This document shows, in pieces, positions 52,940 to 63,658 of a DNA stretch of 64,000 nucleotides. Made by a program: the position numbers and the translations under genes. The number at the start of each line of letters is the position of its first letter. Within the stretch, counting starts at the first letter, position 1. This stretch comes from Phialocephala subalpina (lineage: Eukaryota > Ascomycota > Leotiomycetes > Helotiales > Mollisiaceae): NCBI GenBank assembly GCA_900073065.1, contig FJOG01000002.1, positions 1,954,243 to 2,018,242 on the forward strand, read 5' to 3'. The notes beneath the pieces are model-generated. The model ran no database searches. It worked only from the letters and a program-made list of their open reading frames with translations, and was not told the DNA's origin.

Positions 52940-54934
52940 GCATACACATTATACTACAGTTTCCTACCACAAAGCTCCTTCGTCCCAGCCTTCACATTCC
53001 CCGCACAAGCCATCGTACAAACCGCCGTCGGAGCAACCGTTGCTCCAAAACAACTTGATCCATTCTCGAGACCGATGACGAGATATTTGACGGGCTTCTT
53101 GACGGCGGAGATACAGGCTTCGACGTTCATGGTTTTGGCGTTAGTGATGGCTACCATGTTGTGTTTTGCGGTGTCTTGGAAGCAGCCTACAGATGCCCAG
53201 ATTCCGATTTGGGCGGGGAGTTTGAAGGTTGAGGAAGCGACGGTCAAAGGGGTAGATTTCGTTGAGGTAGTGGGTTTGGTGGATTTGCTGGATGAAGAGG
53301 AGGTTGTTTTGGTTGAAGTAGACGCGATGGTGGATTTGAGGGAGGAGGACAACTTGGACGAGCTGGTAGGTTTCGGAATTGATGAGGTTGAAGATATCTT
53401 GATTGAGGCAGGGTATGGTTTGCTTACCGATGTCGACGATAAGATCAATGCTGGAGAAATCGAAGATATGATCCATGTCGACGAACGGTAGATTTGACCA
53501 AGGTAGATGAGCTGAAGAGTACCACCACAGAAGAGGATAATGAAGGCGAGATGGTAGACTTGATCAAAGTGGTAGAGCTCGACAGCACGACAGCACGACG
53601 GACGAGGAAGGAGTTGGCTTGATCAAGGACAATGAGCTCGAGAGGACCAAGGCCGAGGACGAGGTAGGAGGGGGGATGACCGAGCTCGAAAGTACCAGGG
53701 ATGAAGAAGTGGGCGTAATCAATGATGACGAGATTGGAATCACCAAGACTGAGGTCGACGATGGCACAATTGGAGGAGGGGGTGCGGGGGTTGAAGTAGA
53801 TATTCAGTCGCAATGGGCCTCCGCAAGGCTCGAGAGGGTGGAGAGGGTGGAACGAGAGGGTTTCCACCGCAGTTCACTTCAACGGGTTAATATTTGAGGT
53901 TCTTGCAAGGCGGAAGACCGCGAAGAGGATATGAATTATTTCTTGAGAAATTAAGGAACTAGATGAAGGGGAACAAATAACTTACTGTAACAGTCGCTGG
54001 TAGCAGTAGACACAGCTCCAACTCCAAGTGTATTCCCACAATAACCTTCAGCTTGTTAGCTCCGAATTCACGGAAACTGTGGCTGTCTCTCACATTCAGT
54101 CCCATATTCCGTTCCAAAATAGCCGAACCCAGCACAAGAAGTAGCACACAGCTCGTTGGTCATGTTAGCATCCGTGAGAGCTAACCGGTCAAGGCTCTCT
54201 GGTAGTTGGTTACCTCGGCGTAACACCCTAAAGAGTTGAATGGGGCAATAGCTGGAATTGCATTCGGGTTGGGCGTTGTTGGTGGAGGAGGAATTGATCT
54301 GTAGGATGAGTATAGAGAGAGGGCTCCAGGAGCACCGCACATCTTAGACGATGAGCCTCCGCAGGGCATATTACATTGATCTTGAGCGGTCTTGATGGTT
54401 CCTTCGGCGAGAGTATATCCACACCAGCACTCCCGTCCAAACTCTAGCCCAAAGTATTGATATCGGCCCGCACAACTATCAGAGCATTCTTCAAGGGTCA
54501 TATTATCGGCAGCACCACTGAGCGTAATCAAAGCTCTAGCATTAGGAGGTTCGAGGTAGCATCCCGCATAGTAGTAGTTTCCAATGGGGAAATACTGGGT
54601 AGCGGAATTGGGGCTACCAACGAGGAGACATAAGTTGAAGTCGAGGGAACACTATAGACAGTTGAGCTGAATGCTGCGGGTGCAGAACTCAACGAGGAGG
54701 ATGACAGTGACGGCGATGTCGATAAGACGACGAAACATTTGAAGAGGAAGGATATGCCGAAGCAGCCGCCGAGCTTGAGGAAGAGACAGTTGACGAAAGG
54801 CCAGTCGTGATGAAAGAGCTGGAAGCAGCGGCAGAAGCAATTGACGGAGCACTGCCAGAATTGGTTGCAGCTTGCCCAACGACGAGTGTAATTATTGGCA
54901 GCGAGGCCAGAACAGTAGAAAGAGTGTACTTCAT
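52940..54934 (-). pseudogene. multi-WSC-domain cell-wall protein, disrupted
   Basis: The ATG at 54934 starts a signal peptide (MKYTLSTVLASLPIITLVVG) and a Ser/Ala-rich stretch. WSC 1: YYYAGCYLEPPNARALI, LEECSDSCAGRYQYFGLEFG, ECWCGYTLAEG, MPCGGSSSKMCGAPG. WSC 2: SLGCYAEVTNYQRALT, then MTNELCATSCAGFGYFGTEY and, across a 48-nt intron (54093-54046), ECYCGNTLGVGAVS; an intron 53985-53877 leads to CGG, then CGGPLRLNIYF. WSC 3: VGCFQDTAKHNMVAITNAKT, ending CGRKL, stop, YNVY. Lesions: frame change in the Ser-rich part (about 54715-54735), one-base shift at 54181-54189, a 22-bp insertion at 53828-53865, a C-run shift at 53781-53795 and a TAG at 52954. Intact WSC proteins are wall-associated carbohydrate-binding or stress-sensing proteins; this copy probably cannot make one. 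Confidence 0.75.
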
Positions 54935-56078
54935 GATTGCTGTGGGTGTGTCGTGCTTTGAAAAGGCTGGAGATTGCAGCGCCTGGGGATCCTCATTGAA
55001 TGTCAAGATCTACGAGTGCGTAACAATGAGAGAGAATGACAGAGCAGAGCTTGAGATGGAGAGGAAGGAGGAATACAAGGGCTAGACTTGAACCATCGAA
55101 AAGGACATGGGTAAGGGATGGGCCGAACTACTGGCTGTTGAAAATACGACATCTGTAATTGCTGTAAAACAAAGAAACCGTGGAGTCTCAAGGTCATTGA
55201 TGAGAGACTGGGTCAACTTGGCAACTACCCCAAAAGATCAACAAAAGGATCACTTGTACCTCGGAAAGATCAGATTGTGGGGGAATCCAATGCCCGATCA
55301 TCGCCGGCTTCAAGATTGCCGAATCCAGAGCTTGTAACGAGCCCGATGTGGAAATTTTTGTTTATACTTGCTTTTCGATGGCGTATTGGAGCAGACAAAT
55401 CAGGGGTAGGTAAGACATTGACGTCTTTGAAATTATTAAACAATAGCTAAATAAACCCACGAGCAATCAAAATGGCCGGATAATAAAACATACCCTAGAA
55501 GGATATGGAGAAGTTTGAAAAGCTAGAGCACGAGTAGCAGTTGCTCCGAAGATAGTAGCTTCAGGAATAAGTTAATCTGTTGCCAATTTGCCACAGGGTT
55601 GACACTCGGCGAGGTCCTCGTCGAAACACTTCCAGGGTAATTTGTCCCGAAAAGGGAGTCTTGTAGACATTGGCCCATACTCGGCTGGAACGTATAAGCC
55701 CTCAAGTGGACTGTTGGAAGATGTTGATATAAGGGAGCAGTTCATGACTTGGGTTCACTGGTAGCGGTTTGCTCGAAGTCAGCAAATGTAGAGAAATGGA
55801 TCAATTGTAGACTAATTCAACGCAAGGGTATCAGGGTATCGTTTGTCCTCATAAGAGGCATACATAAAGCCTTTCCAGTTGATCCGTGCATCGTAAGGGG
55901 GTATTCATAGAAAGTAATGCTCCATCCGCCATACCGATCGCCCGAGGAACACAGATTTGATATCCTGTCCACTCCGATCTCAAGACTCCTTCCATTACCA
56001 ACTCCCCCTCTCTGATCATGATATATTCGCGACGATAAACAGAACGCAGTAGTCGATGTGACAGTTGTGTGTATGTAT
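54935..56078. other. intergenic region
   Basis: 1.1 kb. The part next to 54934 is presumably the old WSC promoter, and the part next to 56079 is the 3' UTR of the minus-strand gene. No coding frame or repeat recognised. Confidence 0.45.
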
Positions 56079-56677
56079 TTATGCGGCGGCAACTGGGGCT
56101 GGTGCAGCAGCGGGTGCCTCCTCCTTCTTGACCTCTTCCTTGGGAGCTTCGACAACCGGAGCGGGAGCGGCCTCGACAGCGGGAGCTTGGCATTGTTAGC
56201 AAACTGGACTTGGAATCTTGTCGTTTCAAGGCCTCTCACCAAGTGCTTCGGTCTTAGCAGGCTCTGCAACAGGTGCGACAGGCTCAGCAGGCTTGACCTC
56301 CTCCTTGTTGACTTCTTCCTTTGGAGCCTCAACGACGGGAGCAGCACTTTCAGCAGGCTTAGTCTCAGCAGCTATGGATTCGTCGTCAGCTCCAAGTAAG
56401 CACAAAGGCCACACGACTGTACTTACGAGCAGCTACTGCGGCAGGCTCGGCGGCAGGAGGAGCCGTTTCAGTTGGAGCAGCGCCATTTGTGGTGGTCTCT
56501 GCTGGCTTGGTCTCGGCAGGCTTCTCTTCAGTCTTCTTCGACTTCTTGCTGCCCGGGATAATCGACTTTAACTTCGCCTTGAGCATGGAGAGCGCGTTGG
56601 GAGCTAGAGAACACAGAAGTCAGTAAATTGCGAAAGTGAGGTTTCTGGAAAGATGAGCAGGGTTTCCTACTCATCAT
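56079..56677 (-). CDS. small Ala/Glu/Pro/Lys-rich protein, 7-nt first coding exon
   Basis: Four exons: 56677-56671, 56603-56427, 56371-56240, 56185-56079 (140 residues). The first coding exon is only ATG ATG A; a 67-nt intron (gtagga...tactgac...tctag) joins it in frame to PNALSMLKAKLKSIIPGSKK. An internal ATG at 56586 could be used instead, losing eight residues. The rest is low complexity, with repeats of the type APVVEAPKEEV(N/K)KEE and KPAE(T/S/P). The second and third internal introns have clean signals and preserve the repeat frame. No known domain; the basic amphipathic N-terminus (LKAKLKSIIPG) might bind membranes or partners. A disordered, possibly abundant, protein is all that can be said. 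Confidence 0.7.
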
Positions 56678-57443
56678 TTCCTGCGAGATGGTTGGAAAGA
56701 TGATAACAAGGCCTAGCCTGGTGGTGTTCTTGTTGTGTAGATGATGGAGTTCAGAGAGGGGAAAAGGGAAAGGTAGACTAAACGGATTCCAGGCATCTTT
56801 TTTGGAAGGTGCGAATGAGAATTGTTTTGAAGTTGACGTAGTGTGCGAGCTTGGATGTGAATTGGTGATCGTTGAGAAGAAGAGTTGAGGAAAGAATGAA
56901 GGTGACGAGGTCGGGAATGTCCAAGATATTTGAGGGCGGAACCTTGTCTATTTTGAGCAGCCCCACCCAATTAAATGCCTTCATTTATTTCGCGCCTTAT
57001 CTTGATTCAATATTTCGATTCGACCACAAGCTGACAGCAAACTGGTTCCTGAGATCGATGCCAGGGGGATGTTACTTATTTCCCCAGATCACATTGGTGG
57101 TTCCCATCAAGTTATTGCGGCTCTAATGATTCCACGCGGATCTGAACTTCAGCACGCTGGCTGAGGACACGAGTCAAATTCGGATATCTACATTGCTATA
57201 CCTCCCATGCATTGAAACACGGTTTCACATATATATTGACCGAGAAGCTCGTGTCTCTCACGGATTTACTCCCTGACGGAGAAATGCATGCAGGACTGTT
57301 TACATTCATCAAAAATATCTTGAGCAACGCAACGTCACTAATGCAATCTAAGGCACGGGGCGATGCGTTCCTAACGACCATAACGCCCCGCTTAATGCTG
57401 CATATCGATGTCCTAGCTTGTCGTTGTTGTCCTGTTCAGTCCT
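56678..57443. other. intergenic region
   Basis: 766 bp between two minus-strand genes: promoter/leader of the gene ending at 56079 and 3' region of RRD1. A short plus-strand frame at 57212-57475 has no support. Confidence 0.45.
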
Positions 57444-59056
57444 TCAAGACTTCTTGTTCGCCCACGGTGCTTTAGTTGGGCCATCCAAACCGGGTGGTGG
57501 CTTTCCTCCAACGTTTCTTGTCGAAGCATGGCCACCACTCGCACCACTTCCACCACTTGCCCATGGAGCTCTTGTGGGGCCTCCACCACTGCTAGGCTGA
57601 CTTGCTCCGGTTCCACCCCTAGCCCAAGGTGCCTTCGTTGACTCCGATGGTTGCTGAACTGTCGAGGTGCGTGAAGAGTTGGATAGAGAGGCCGGTTGAC
57701 TCGCTGCATGGATTGTTGTAGGGGCTTGAGAAGCAAGTGGATCCTGCTCCCAGCTGAACAAGGATCCGAAAGGGAAATGTTGTACGACCTGATAAATGTT
57801 ATCATCGTGTGGTATGCAGAGCGCCATAACCAACATGTCTGTCTTCCGTCGTACCACAAGAGAATCTACTAAGCTTGAAAAGAAAGAGGAGAATACTTAC
57901 GGGAAACTTCGACAACACTTCTGCGTTGTACATTTTGATCATACCCTAATCACAGGTCAGAAAGGCGTTTACATATCTCACAGAAAGCCCAACCTTGTTT
58001 ATTTTACCCCATCCTGCGGGCACCCCAGATATATCGAACAGCATAGGACTATGCTCCCAGAATGGACCAGTCTTGACATCATTGATGAAGCCAACAGCCG
58101 AGAAGTACATGTTGTGTTTTCTGTACCGATCCACGATGTTCTTCTTAGCTACATCTCCTGGATTGGGTGCACCTGGAAGAGCACCCTCGATTGGCATAGG
58201 ATCGCCATCCTTGATGGCTGGGCAATACTGAGATGAACCAAAGATATAGGGTAAGAATGAATGATCGTCTAAACCCCACACTCCGTGAGAGCCGGCAGGC
58301 TCAAGTGTGTATGTTAGAATGAGACGACGGACTACTCTCAAGTATCTGAAACGATGTCAGTGAATTGTAGACAAATGTGGGTGCATGGACATACGGTTCG
58401 ATGACTCCAATAACGATACTTCTTTCCAGAGCACCATCTTCAGAGGCCTCTTTTGTGAAACCACCAAGCTTCCAGATACAGCCTAGAAAGGCAAGAAAGC
58501 TAAGTTCGTGACCTGTTCCATAATCCAGTCGTTGGGCACTACCAAACCCACCGAGAAGATATGGCGTGAGCTCGTCCAAGACTGAAACGCCTTGCTCGGA
58601 GTTGGTGTTGAATTCAAGAACAGACTTTGGGAGAAATGTTTGGAGTAGTTCCCGAACCCTTTCTTCCAGGATCTCATACCATTTTCTGAAACTGACGTTG
58701 CCAAATCTTCGAGGTCCAGTATCTGGAGGGGCTTCTTCTATAATAGCGTCTATACTCTTCAGCAAGTTCTGGAGTTGTCGTACCGGCTCGGGATGCGAAA
58801 TCGGACTATCAAGCTCCCATGTCTGATTTTGTTTAGAGACATTTGACTTTCTCGGGCACATGGCTATGTTGAGTTGAAAACAAAAGAGGCCAATATCACG
58901 ATATCCTTGCGAGGTGAGGAATGCCGGAACATCTTTGCCTTCGTGTATCCTCTTTATAGGTTCCACAAATGTATGCGCTTGTGTAGGATTAAGAATAGGC
59001 AAACATCTAGAGACAGTTGGGCCTTGGGTTTGCTGATTGTTCGTTGGAGGATTCAT
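57444..59056 (-). CDS. RRD1: PP2A activator / peptidyl-prolyl isomerase (PTPA)
   Basis: Four exons: 59056-58395, 58345-57994, 57945-57901, 57788-57444 (467 residues). The splices restore [20 protein letters not shown] and [20 protein letters not shown], both conserved; the exon-2 donor (gttggg) is unusual but required. PTPA proteins bind protein phosphatase 2A catalytic subunits and, with ATP, activate them; they also isomerise a proline. Hallmarks: [17 protein letters not shown] (about residues 120-140), [59 protein letters not shown] and [15 protein letters not shown]. The C-terminal extension has three T(K/R)APWA repeats in Gly/Ser-rich sequence, as seen in the Rrd1 branch. It is divergent from the AT-hook gene, with 228 bp between starts. 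Confidence 0.92.
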
Positions 59057-59284
59057 TGTAGGTCGTTGTGGTGGCGGATTGTGGGGGGAGCTCGAGCTGT
59101 TGCTTGGTGGGAGCTTTGACCCCTGTCCGTTTTAGCTTTATTGACGATAGAGCTTGTGAATGGCTTCATCGCAATGACTTCCCCAGCCTCCTTCCACAAC
59201 ACAATGTCCTGAGGACAGCCGGTCATTTCTAAGTACACATCGCGGCGGATATTATTGTGGAGATTCATGTAGTACTACGGCAGG
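59057..59284. promoter_or_regulatory. 228-bp bidirectional promoter (RRD1 / AT-hook gene)
   Basis: The two ATGs face away from each other across 228 bp, so the genes must share or abut promoter and leader sequences. The minus-strand frame is open across most of it without homology to PTPA. No defined element recognised. Confidence 0.5.
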
Positions 59285-61667
59285 ATGGCTCCCAAGAATG
59301 CAGCAGTGGAAGCTGCAGACTTAACCCCTAGAAGGAGTAATAGCAGCCCACTTTATGATTACTGGCATTAGGAGACAATGAGGCTGACAGATCTGCAGGT
59401 CTAATTTCTAGATTAAGTTATCCACTGAACCTTTTTCGAAGTCCATCGAAGATACCCGCAACACAGGAGGAAGTGTTGGAGGAGGAAGAAGAGGACGAAG
59501 GCACAATCGTGAAACAACCACGAGGCTCTATTCCGATCGAAGAAGATGAAGATGGAGTTATGGAGCAACAACGAGGATTCACACCAAGTGATGGAGAAGT
59601 CGCCATCCTGCAGAGAGAAGAAGAGCCGGTCCAAGGAGATTCAGAGTTTGAACAAAGCCCCCAAGTGCCAATCAGACCACCGAAGCGAAAACGGTTTGAA
59701 CCTCGCGACGAGTACGCAGTACCAGGGGAGGAATCTCATGGTGAAGAGCCAGAGGTGATATCCAGGAAATTAAAGCGCCCGAAACTTGCAAGGTCGATAG
59801 CAAAGAAGCCTCTCGTACAACCCAAGTCAACCAAAGGGCCCATTCCTAGGAAGACGCGCATAAATCGAGCTAATGGCGGTCCCTCGACTGCTCCTGAGTC
59901 GAACGACTCGGCTTCAGCCTCTAATCCCACTATCACAAATGGTCAGACAAATGGAGGAAAAGGCCCATCTGAGCAGCCGACACCTCGAAAGAGAGGTCGG
60001 CCTAAGAAGAACCAGAATCATCCACCAGCTCCAGCCGATGAGCCTGCGGAGCGTGCAGAGAGTACACCAGTAGTTGAAGAGGGTGAAGATCACAATGGCT
60101 CAGAGAGAGAATCAGCAGCACCAATCCTTGAGCCATTTGAAGGCCTGACGGAAATTCTCATGAGTCCTAGTCCTAAGAAACCTCCACACCTGCCTCGTCC
60201 AGTTGGGAAGTCTGTGAAAGAGAAAGGGAAGGAATTGAAGTCTACGAAACATTTTTCTGCACTTCTTCCGGAAGTTGACAATTCTGATGAAGAAACCGGA
60301 GCAGAAAACGGAGATTCTGCCCAAGCGAGGAGGGAAGACAATGAAGTCAACGAGGAAGATACTCTCTACGTTAGTGACGCTGATCAGGAGAGTCCCCTGA
60401 TCGACCTAAAGCATCTCAGGCGCATGTTGCGATCAGCAGAGCGTGTGGGACACAAGCAAACCGGTGGATCATGGGAACCCCAACACTCCGAAGAGATACT
60501 GCTCAGCATACCAGGCAAAAGAATCGATCCAAAGGCAAAGAACTTGACAGCCCAGTACAAGGCTTTGCGGGAAGCGAATGAAACCCAGAATATGGCTCCT
60601 CAACGAGATGTCCAAGCCAACATTGACTTTGTACTTCCTGCTCTTGAACAAGAGATCCGGACCATGGTATCTACGCGACTTAATTGTGACGAGTCCGAGA
60701 AGAAAAACATGCACATGGTACTTACGGACTTATATTTCTACATTGTTCCCCACATGCTTGAAACCATTGTTGCTTTCGCCAGAGCTAAGAGGGGACAAGA
60801 GACGATACGGACAGAAGACCTGCATGAATTCAGGAGGCTCATTCAAATGCTGCTTGACGTAGCAGTTGCAGGCATCAATCAGGACCCCAAGCTCCAGCCG
60901 AAGCCTCAGAATAAGTCTGCCACATATCAGATCAAGAAACCGACTGTCGGCATCGTCCCTCAGCTCAGGGAGATCCTCAAGAAAGTCAGGAAAGAGCTCG
61001 GTGCTCGAGAGAAGGCGGAAGCATTCGCTAATTACCAAAGACTAGAGCCTGAACGACAGCGGAGACAGCGGGAAGCAGAGGCTCGAGATGCGCTCGAGAT
61101 TGCTCGCCGCCGCAAGGCAATCCACAGGCTTCAGCGAGAGGCCCTCAATGCCAAACTCAAGGAGCCATTCTGGGGAGACATGCTGAGCAACAGCGTGGGA
61201 GAAGTCGAATCAGAACGAAATCACCACGTTCCGAGGTCTCGCCCACAAGCATCTTATCGCCACTACGATGATAAAGATGGTGAGGAGGGGGATGAGGATG
61301 AGGATGGCGACGGCCCCTTTGCTGATCAGGACGAGGAACCCGTTGAGCGCATCAGCGGCATGTTCGGGAAGAACAACAATAAGAATGCCCATCAGTTCAA
61401 GGAGTTGACTTTCGATGAAAGGGAGGTCTTCGTCAAGGAAATGATGACTTCAATTGACGGTAATGTTATCACCAGATCGATTCTTACCTTGCATACTAAC
61501 GAATTCTAGATAAAGACAAGTATCAGCGAGCCGCAGAGGCATTGGATCGAGACATTGACGACATATTTGCCTTTGCCAAGGAACTCCAGGATCACATGCA
61601 TCGTATGCACGAAGAGGGCTTCTTCAGTGAGCCACAGGATCAATGGACTCACTACATAGTACAGTGA
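59285..61667 (+). CDS. AT-hook nuclear protein, uncharacterised
   Basis: Three exons: 59285-59336, 59399-61459, 61510-61667 (756 residues). Exon 1 encodes MAPKNAAVEAADLTPRR and joins by a phase-1 intron (gtaata...gctgac...ctgcag) to LISRLSYPLNLFRSPSK. The last intron (gtaatg...actaac...tctag) leads to the conserved-looking C-terminus DDIFAFAKELQDHMHRM. An AT-hook core (PRKRGRPKKNQ) near residue 215 and several basic clusters (PPKRKRF, KLKRPKLAR) indicate a DNA-binding nuclear protein. Acidic stretches follow. A helical region at about 400-520 (NIDFVLPALEQEIRTMVSTR; LTDLYFYIVPHMLETIVAFA) and a charged helix (RLEPERQRRQREAEARDALE) suggest a protein-interaction core. I do not recognise an orthologue; chromatin or kinetochore association is speculation. 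Confidence 0.72.
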
Positions 61668-61881
61668 ACCAAGAGGCAACGTCTCTTACTCTTGAAATTT
61701 TAGCTCTGGCGTTGCAAAAGCAGGTGGGACGGTATGTTGGCGTTCATGGACTTTTGCTTGTATGATACCCCTATCCAATTATCATGGGTGCCGTACTGTA
61801 GCTTTTGGTACCTCGGGGCGGGTGGTGGCAATACAGATTGCATCCTTCTTTTCCATCAAGCTGCAGTCTTCTACTTCCCCT

Positions 61882-63131
61882 TCAATCCCCGATCTTATGC
61901 TTCTCCTTCCACTCCCTAGCCACATCCTCATACCTACAGAATTCCACCTCATCTCCCCACCCCTTCAACCACGAAATCATCTTATCCACCATCCCAATAA
62001 CATGCGCCATCCCTGAAGTATCAGGATGTAAGACCAACGGGAACAGAAAATCTCCTACTCCTTTTCCATTTCCTTCTTTTCGGGCGTCACTGCTCCCGGC
62101 CTCGCTGCGCTCGGCGTCAGAAAATTCGTTGTAGAGGTACTCGAAGCGAGATTGCCACATTGAGAGGATGCTGCTTGTGGGTACATAGCCGTGGGAGTTG
62201 GGGGCTGCCGGGATGAATTGCATTGGTGTCACTGGATTTTGTTAGTTTCAAATGTCCAATGTACAAGGGATGGTGAGAGATTGGGAGCTGAGGGAATAAG
62301 AACGTACTGTCTTCCATATACCAATTTGCAGGTAACTCGACGAGTGTCTTGCTTGTTGGTGGTGAGGGCTTTGGAAGTGGTTTCATCCATGTTGTTGCTG
62401 AGACGTGGGGTGAGAAATCGATTGGTTGGATTGGGGGTGCTGAGGGGACGAAATAGGGTTGGGAGTCGTGGTGTGTTAGTGAGGTGTCTGTTTTTGTCAA
62501 CTCCTTCTCCTCCGTCAAAAGTTTATTTCAAGATTCGACGTACCATATAAGAACCCATTCTCTTCCAATACCTTAACAGTATGTTCCCTGATCTGATAAA
62601 GCGGCGCCCTCCACCCCCTCGGCTTCTTCCCAGTTAACCCCGTCGCCAATTCAACACATTTCTCAATCACGTCCCTCTCTTGCTGTTCTGTCATCTGTGC
62701 TCCGCCTTCATGTGCGTATCCATGACATGCTATCTCAGCTCCACTGTCTACGATCTGTTTCGTTTGTGTGGGGAATGTTTCCATTGAGTGGCCTGGGATA
62801 AACCATGTTACTGAGGAGGTGATGTTGTGTTTTTTGAAGAGCTTGAGAAGGCGGGGGACGCCGACTTGGCCGGCGAAGAAGCCGGAGCTGTAATCGGACA
62901 TGTTGTTTGTTGGTGCGGCGCCTGTTCCTAGGAAGCCGGAAACGGCGTCAAAGTCGATGCTGAGAAGGATTTTGATGTTGCGTTTTGGTGCTTTCTTGAC
63001 AAGATTTTGAGAAATAGAGATTGATAACATCGATTCAACATTCTTCATAATATCAGAAGTCGTCGTTTCCGTTGAGTTGGAGATGACCTCCCCCTTCTTC
63101 CAAACAATCCTCCCCTCCATCTCACCACTTC
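61882..63131 (-). CDS. polysaccharide deacetylase (NodB fold), 5' end missing
   Basis: Exons: before the gap (63131)-62544, 62487-62308, 62231-61882. Both splices are phase 1, with gtacgt-type donors and cag acceptors. Carbohydrate esterase family 4 / NodB motifs: ILLSIDFDAVSGFLG (metal-binding Asp), WFIPGHSMETFP, IACHGYAHEG (HxxxH-like metal site), KKPRGWRAPLYQIREHTV, and after the first intron LTHHDSQPYFVP. This composition resembles the fungal group related to peptidoglycan/chitin deacetylases and bacterial allantoinase-like PuuE, which acts on small amides, so the substrate is open. The N-terminal sequence above ILLSID (GEMEGRIVWKKGEVI) runs into the N-run at 63132, so the start cannot be fixed. 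The C-terminus is extended and ends at 61882. Confidence 0.82.
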
Positions 63132-63606
63132 NNNNNNNNNNNNNNNNNNNNNNNNNNNNNNNNNNNNNNNNNNNNNNNNNNNNNNNNNNNNNNNNNNNNN
63201 NNNNNNNNNNNNNNNNNNNNNNNNNNNNNNNNNNNNNNNNNNNNNNNNNNNNNNNNNNNNNNNNNNNNNNNNNNNNNNNNNNNNNNNNNNNNNNNNNNNN
63301 NNNNNNNNNNNNNNNNNNNNNNNNNNNNNNNNNNNNNNNNNNNNNNNNNNNNNNNNNNNNNNNNNNNNNNNNNNNNNNNNNNNNNNNNNNNNNNNNNNNN
63401 NNNNNNNNNNNNNNNNNNNNNNNNNNNNNNNNNNNNNNNNNNNNNNNNNNNNNNNNNNNNNNNNNNNNNNNNNNNNNNNNNNNNNNNNNNNNNNNNNNNN
63501 NNNNNNNNNNNNNNNNNNNNNNNNNNNNNNNNNNNNNNNNNNNNNNNNNNNNNNNNNNNNNNNNNNNNNNNNNNNNNNNNNNNNNNNNNNNNNNNNNNNN
63601 NNNNNN
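63132..63606. other. assembly gap (475 N)
   Basis: Unsequenced bases. The gap probably contains the start of the deacetylase gene and part of the 3' region of the dehydrogenase. Its true length is unknown, so frames read across it are meaningless. Confidence 0.99.
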
Positions 63607-63658
63607 GGAAGCTCCCAACACAGCCAAATTCAAGAGGCGAAACAAAGAAAAGGCTTGA

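Noticed and set aside
52724..53491. 255-codon plus-strand frame with a membrane-like N-terminus
   Set aside because: Its 3' half is the complement of the Ser/Thr-rich WSC linker and third WSC domain, which are supported by conserved Cys motifs on the minus strand.
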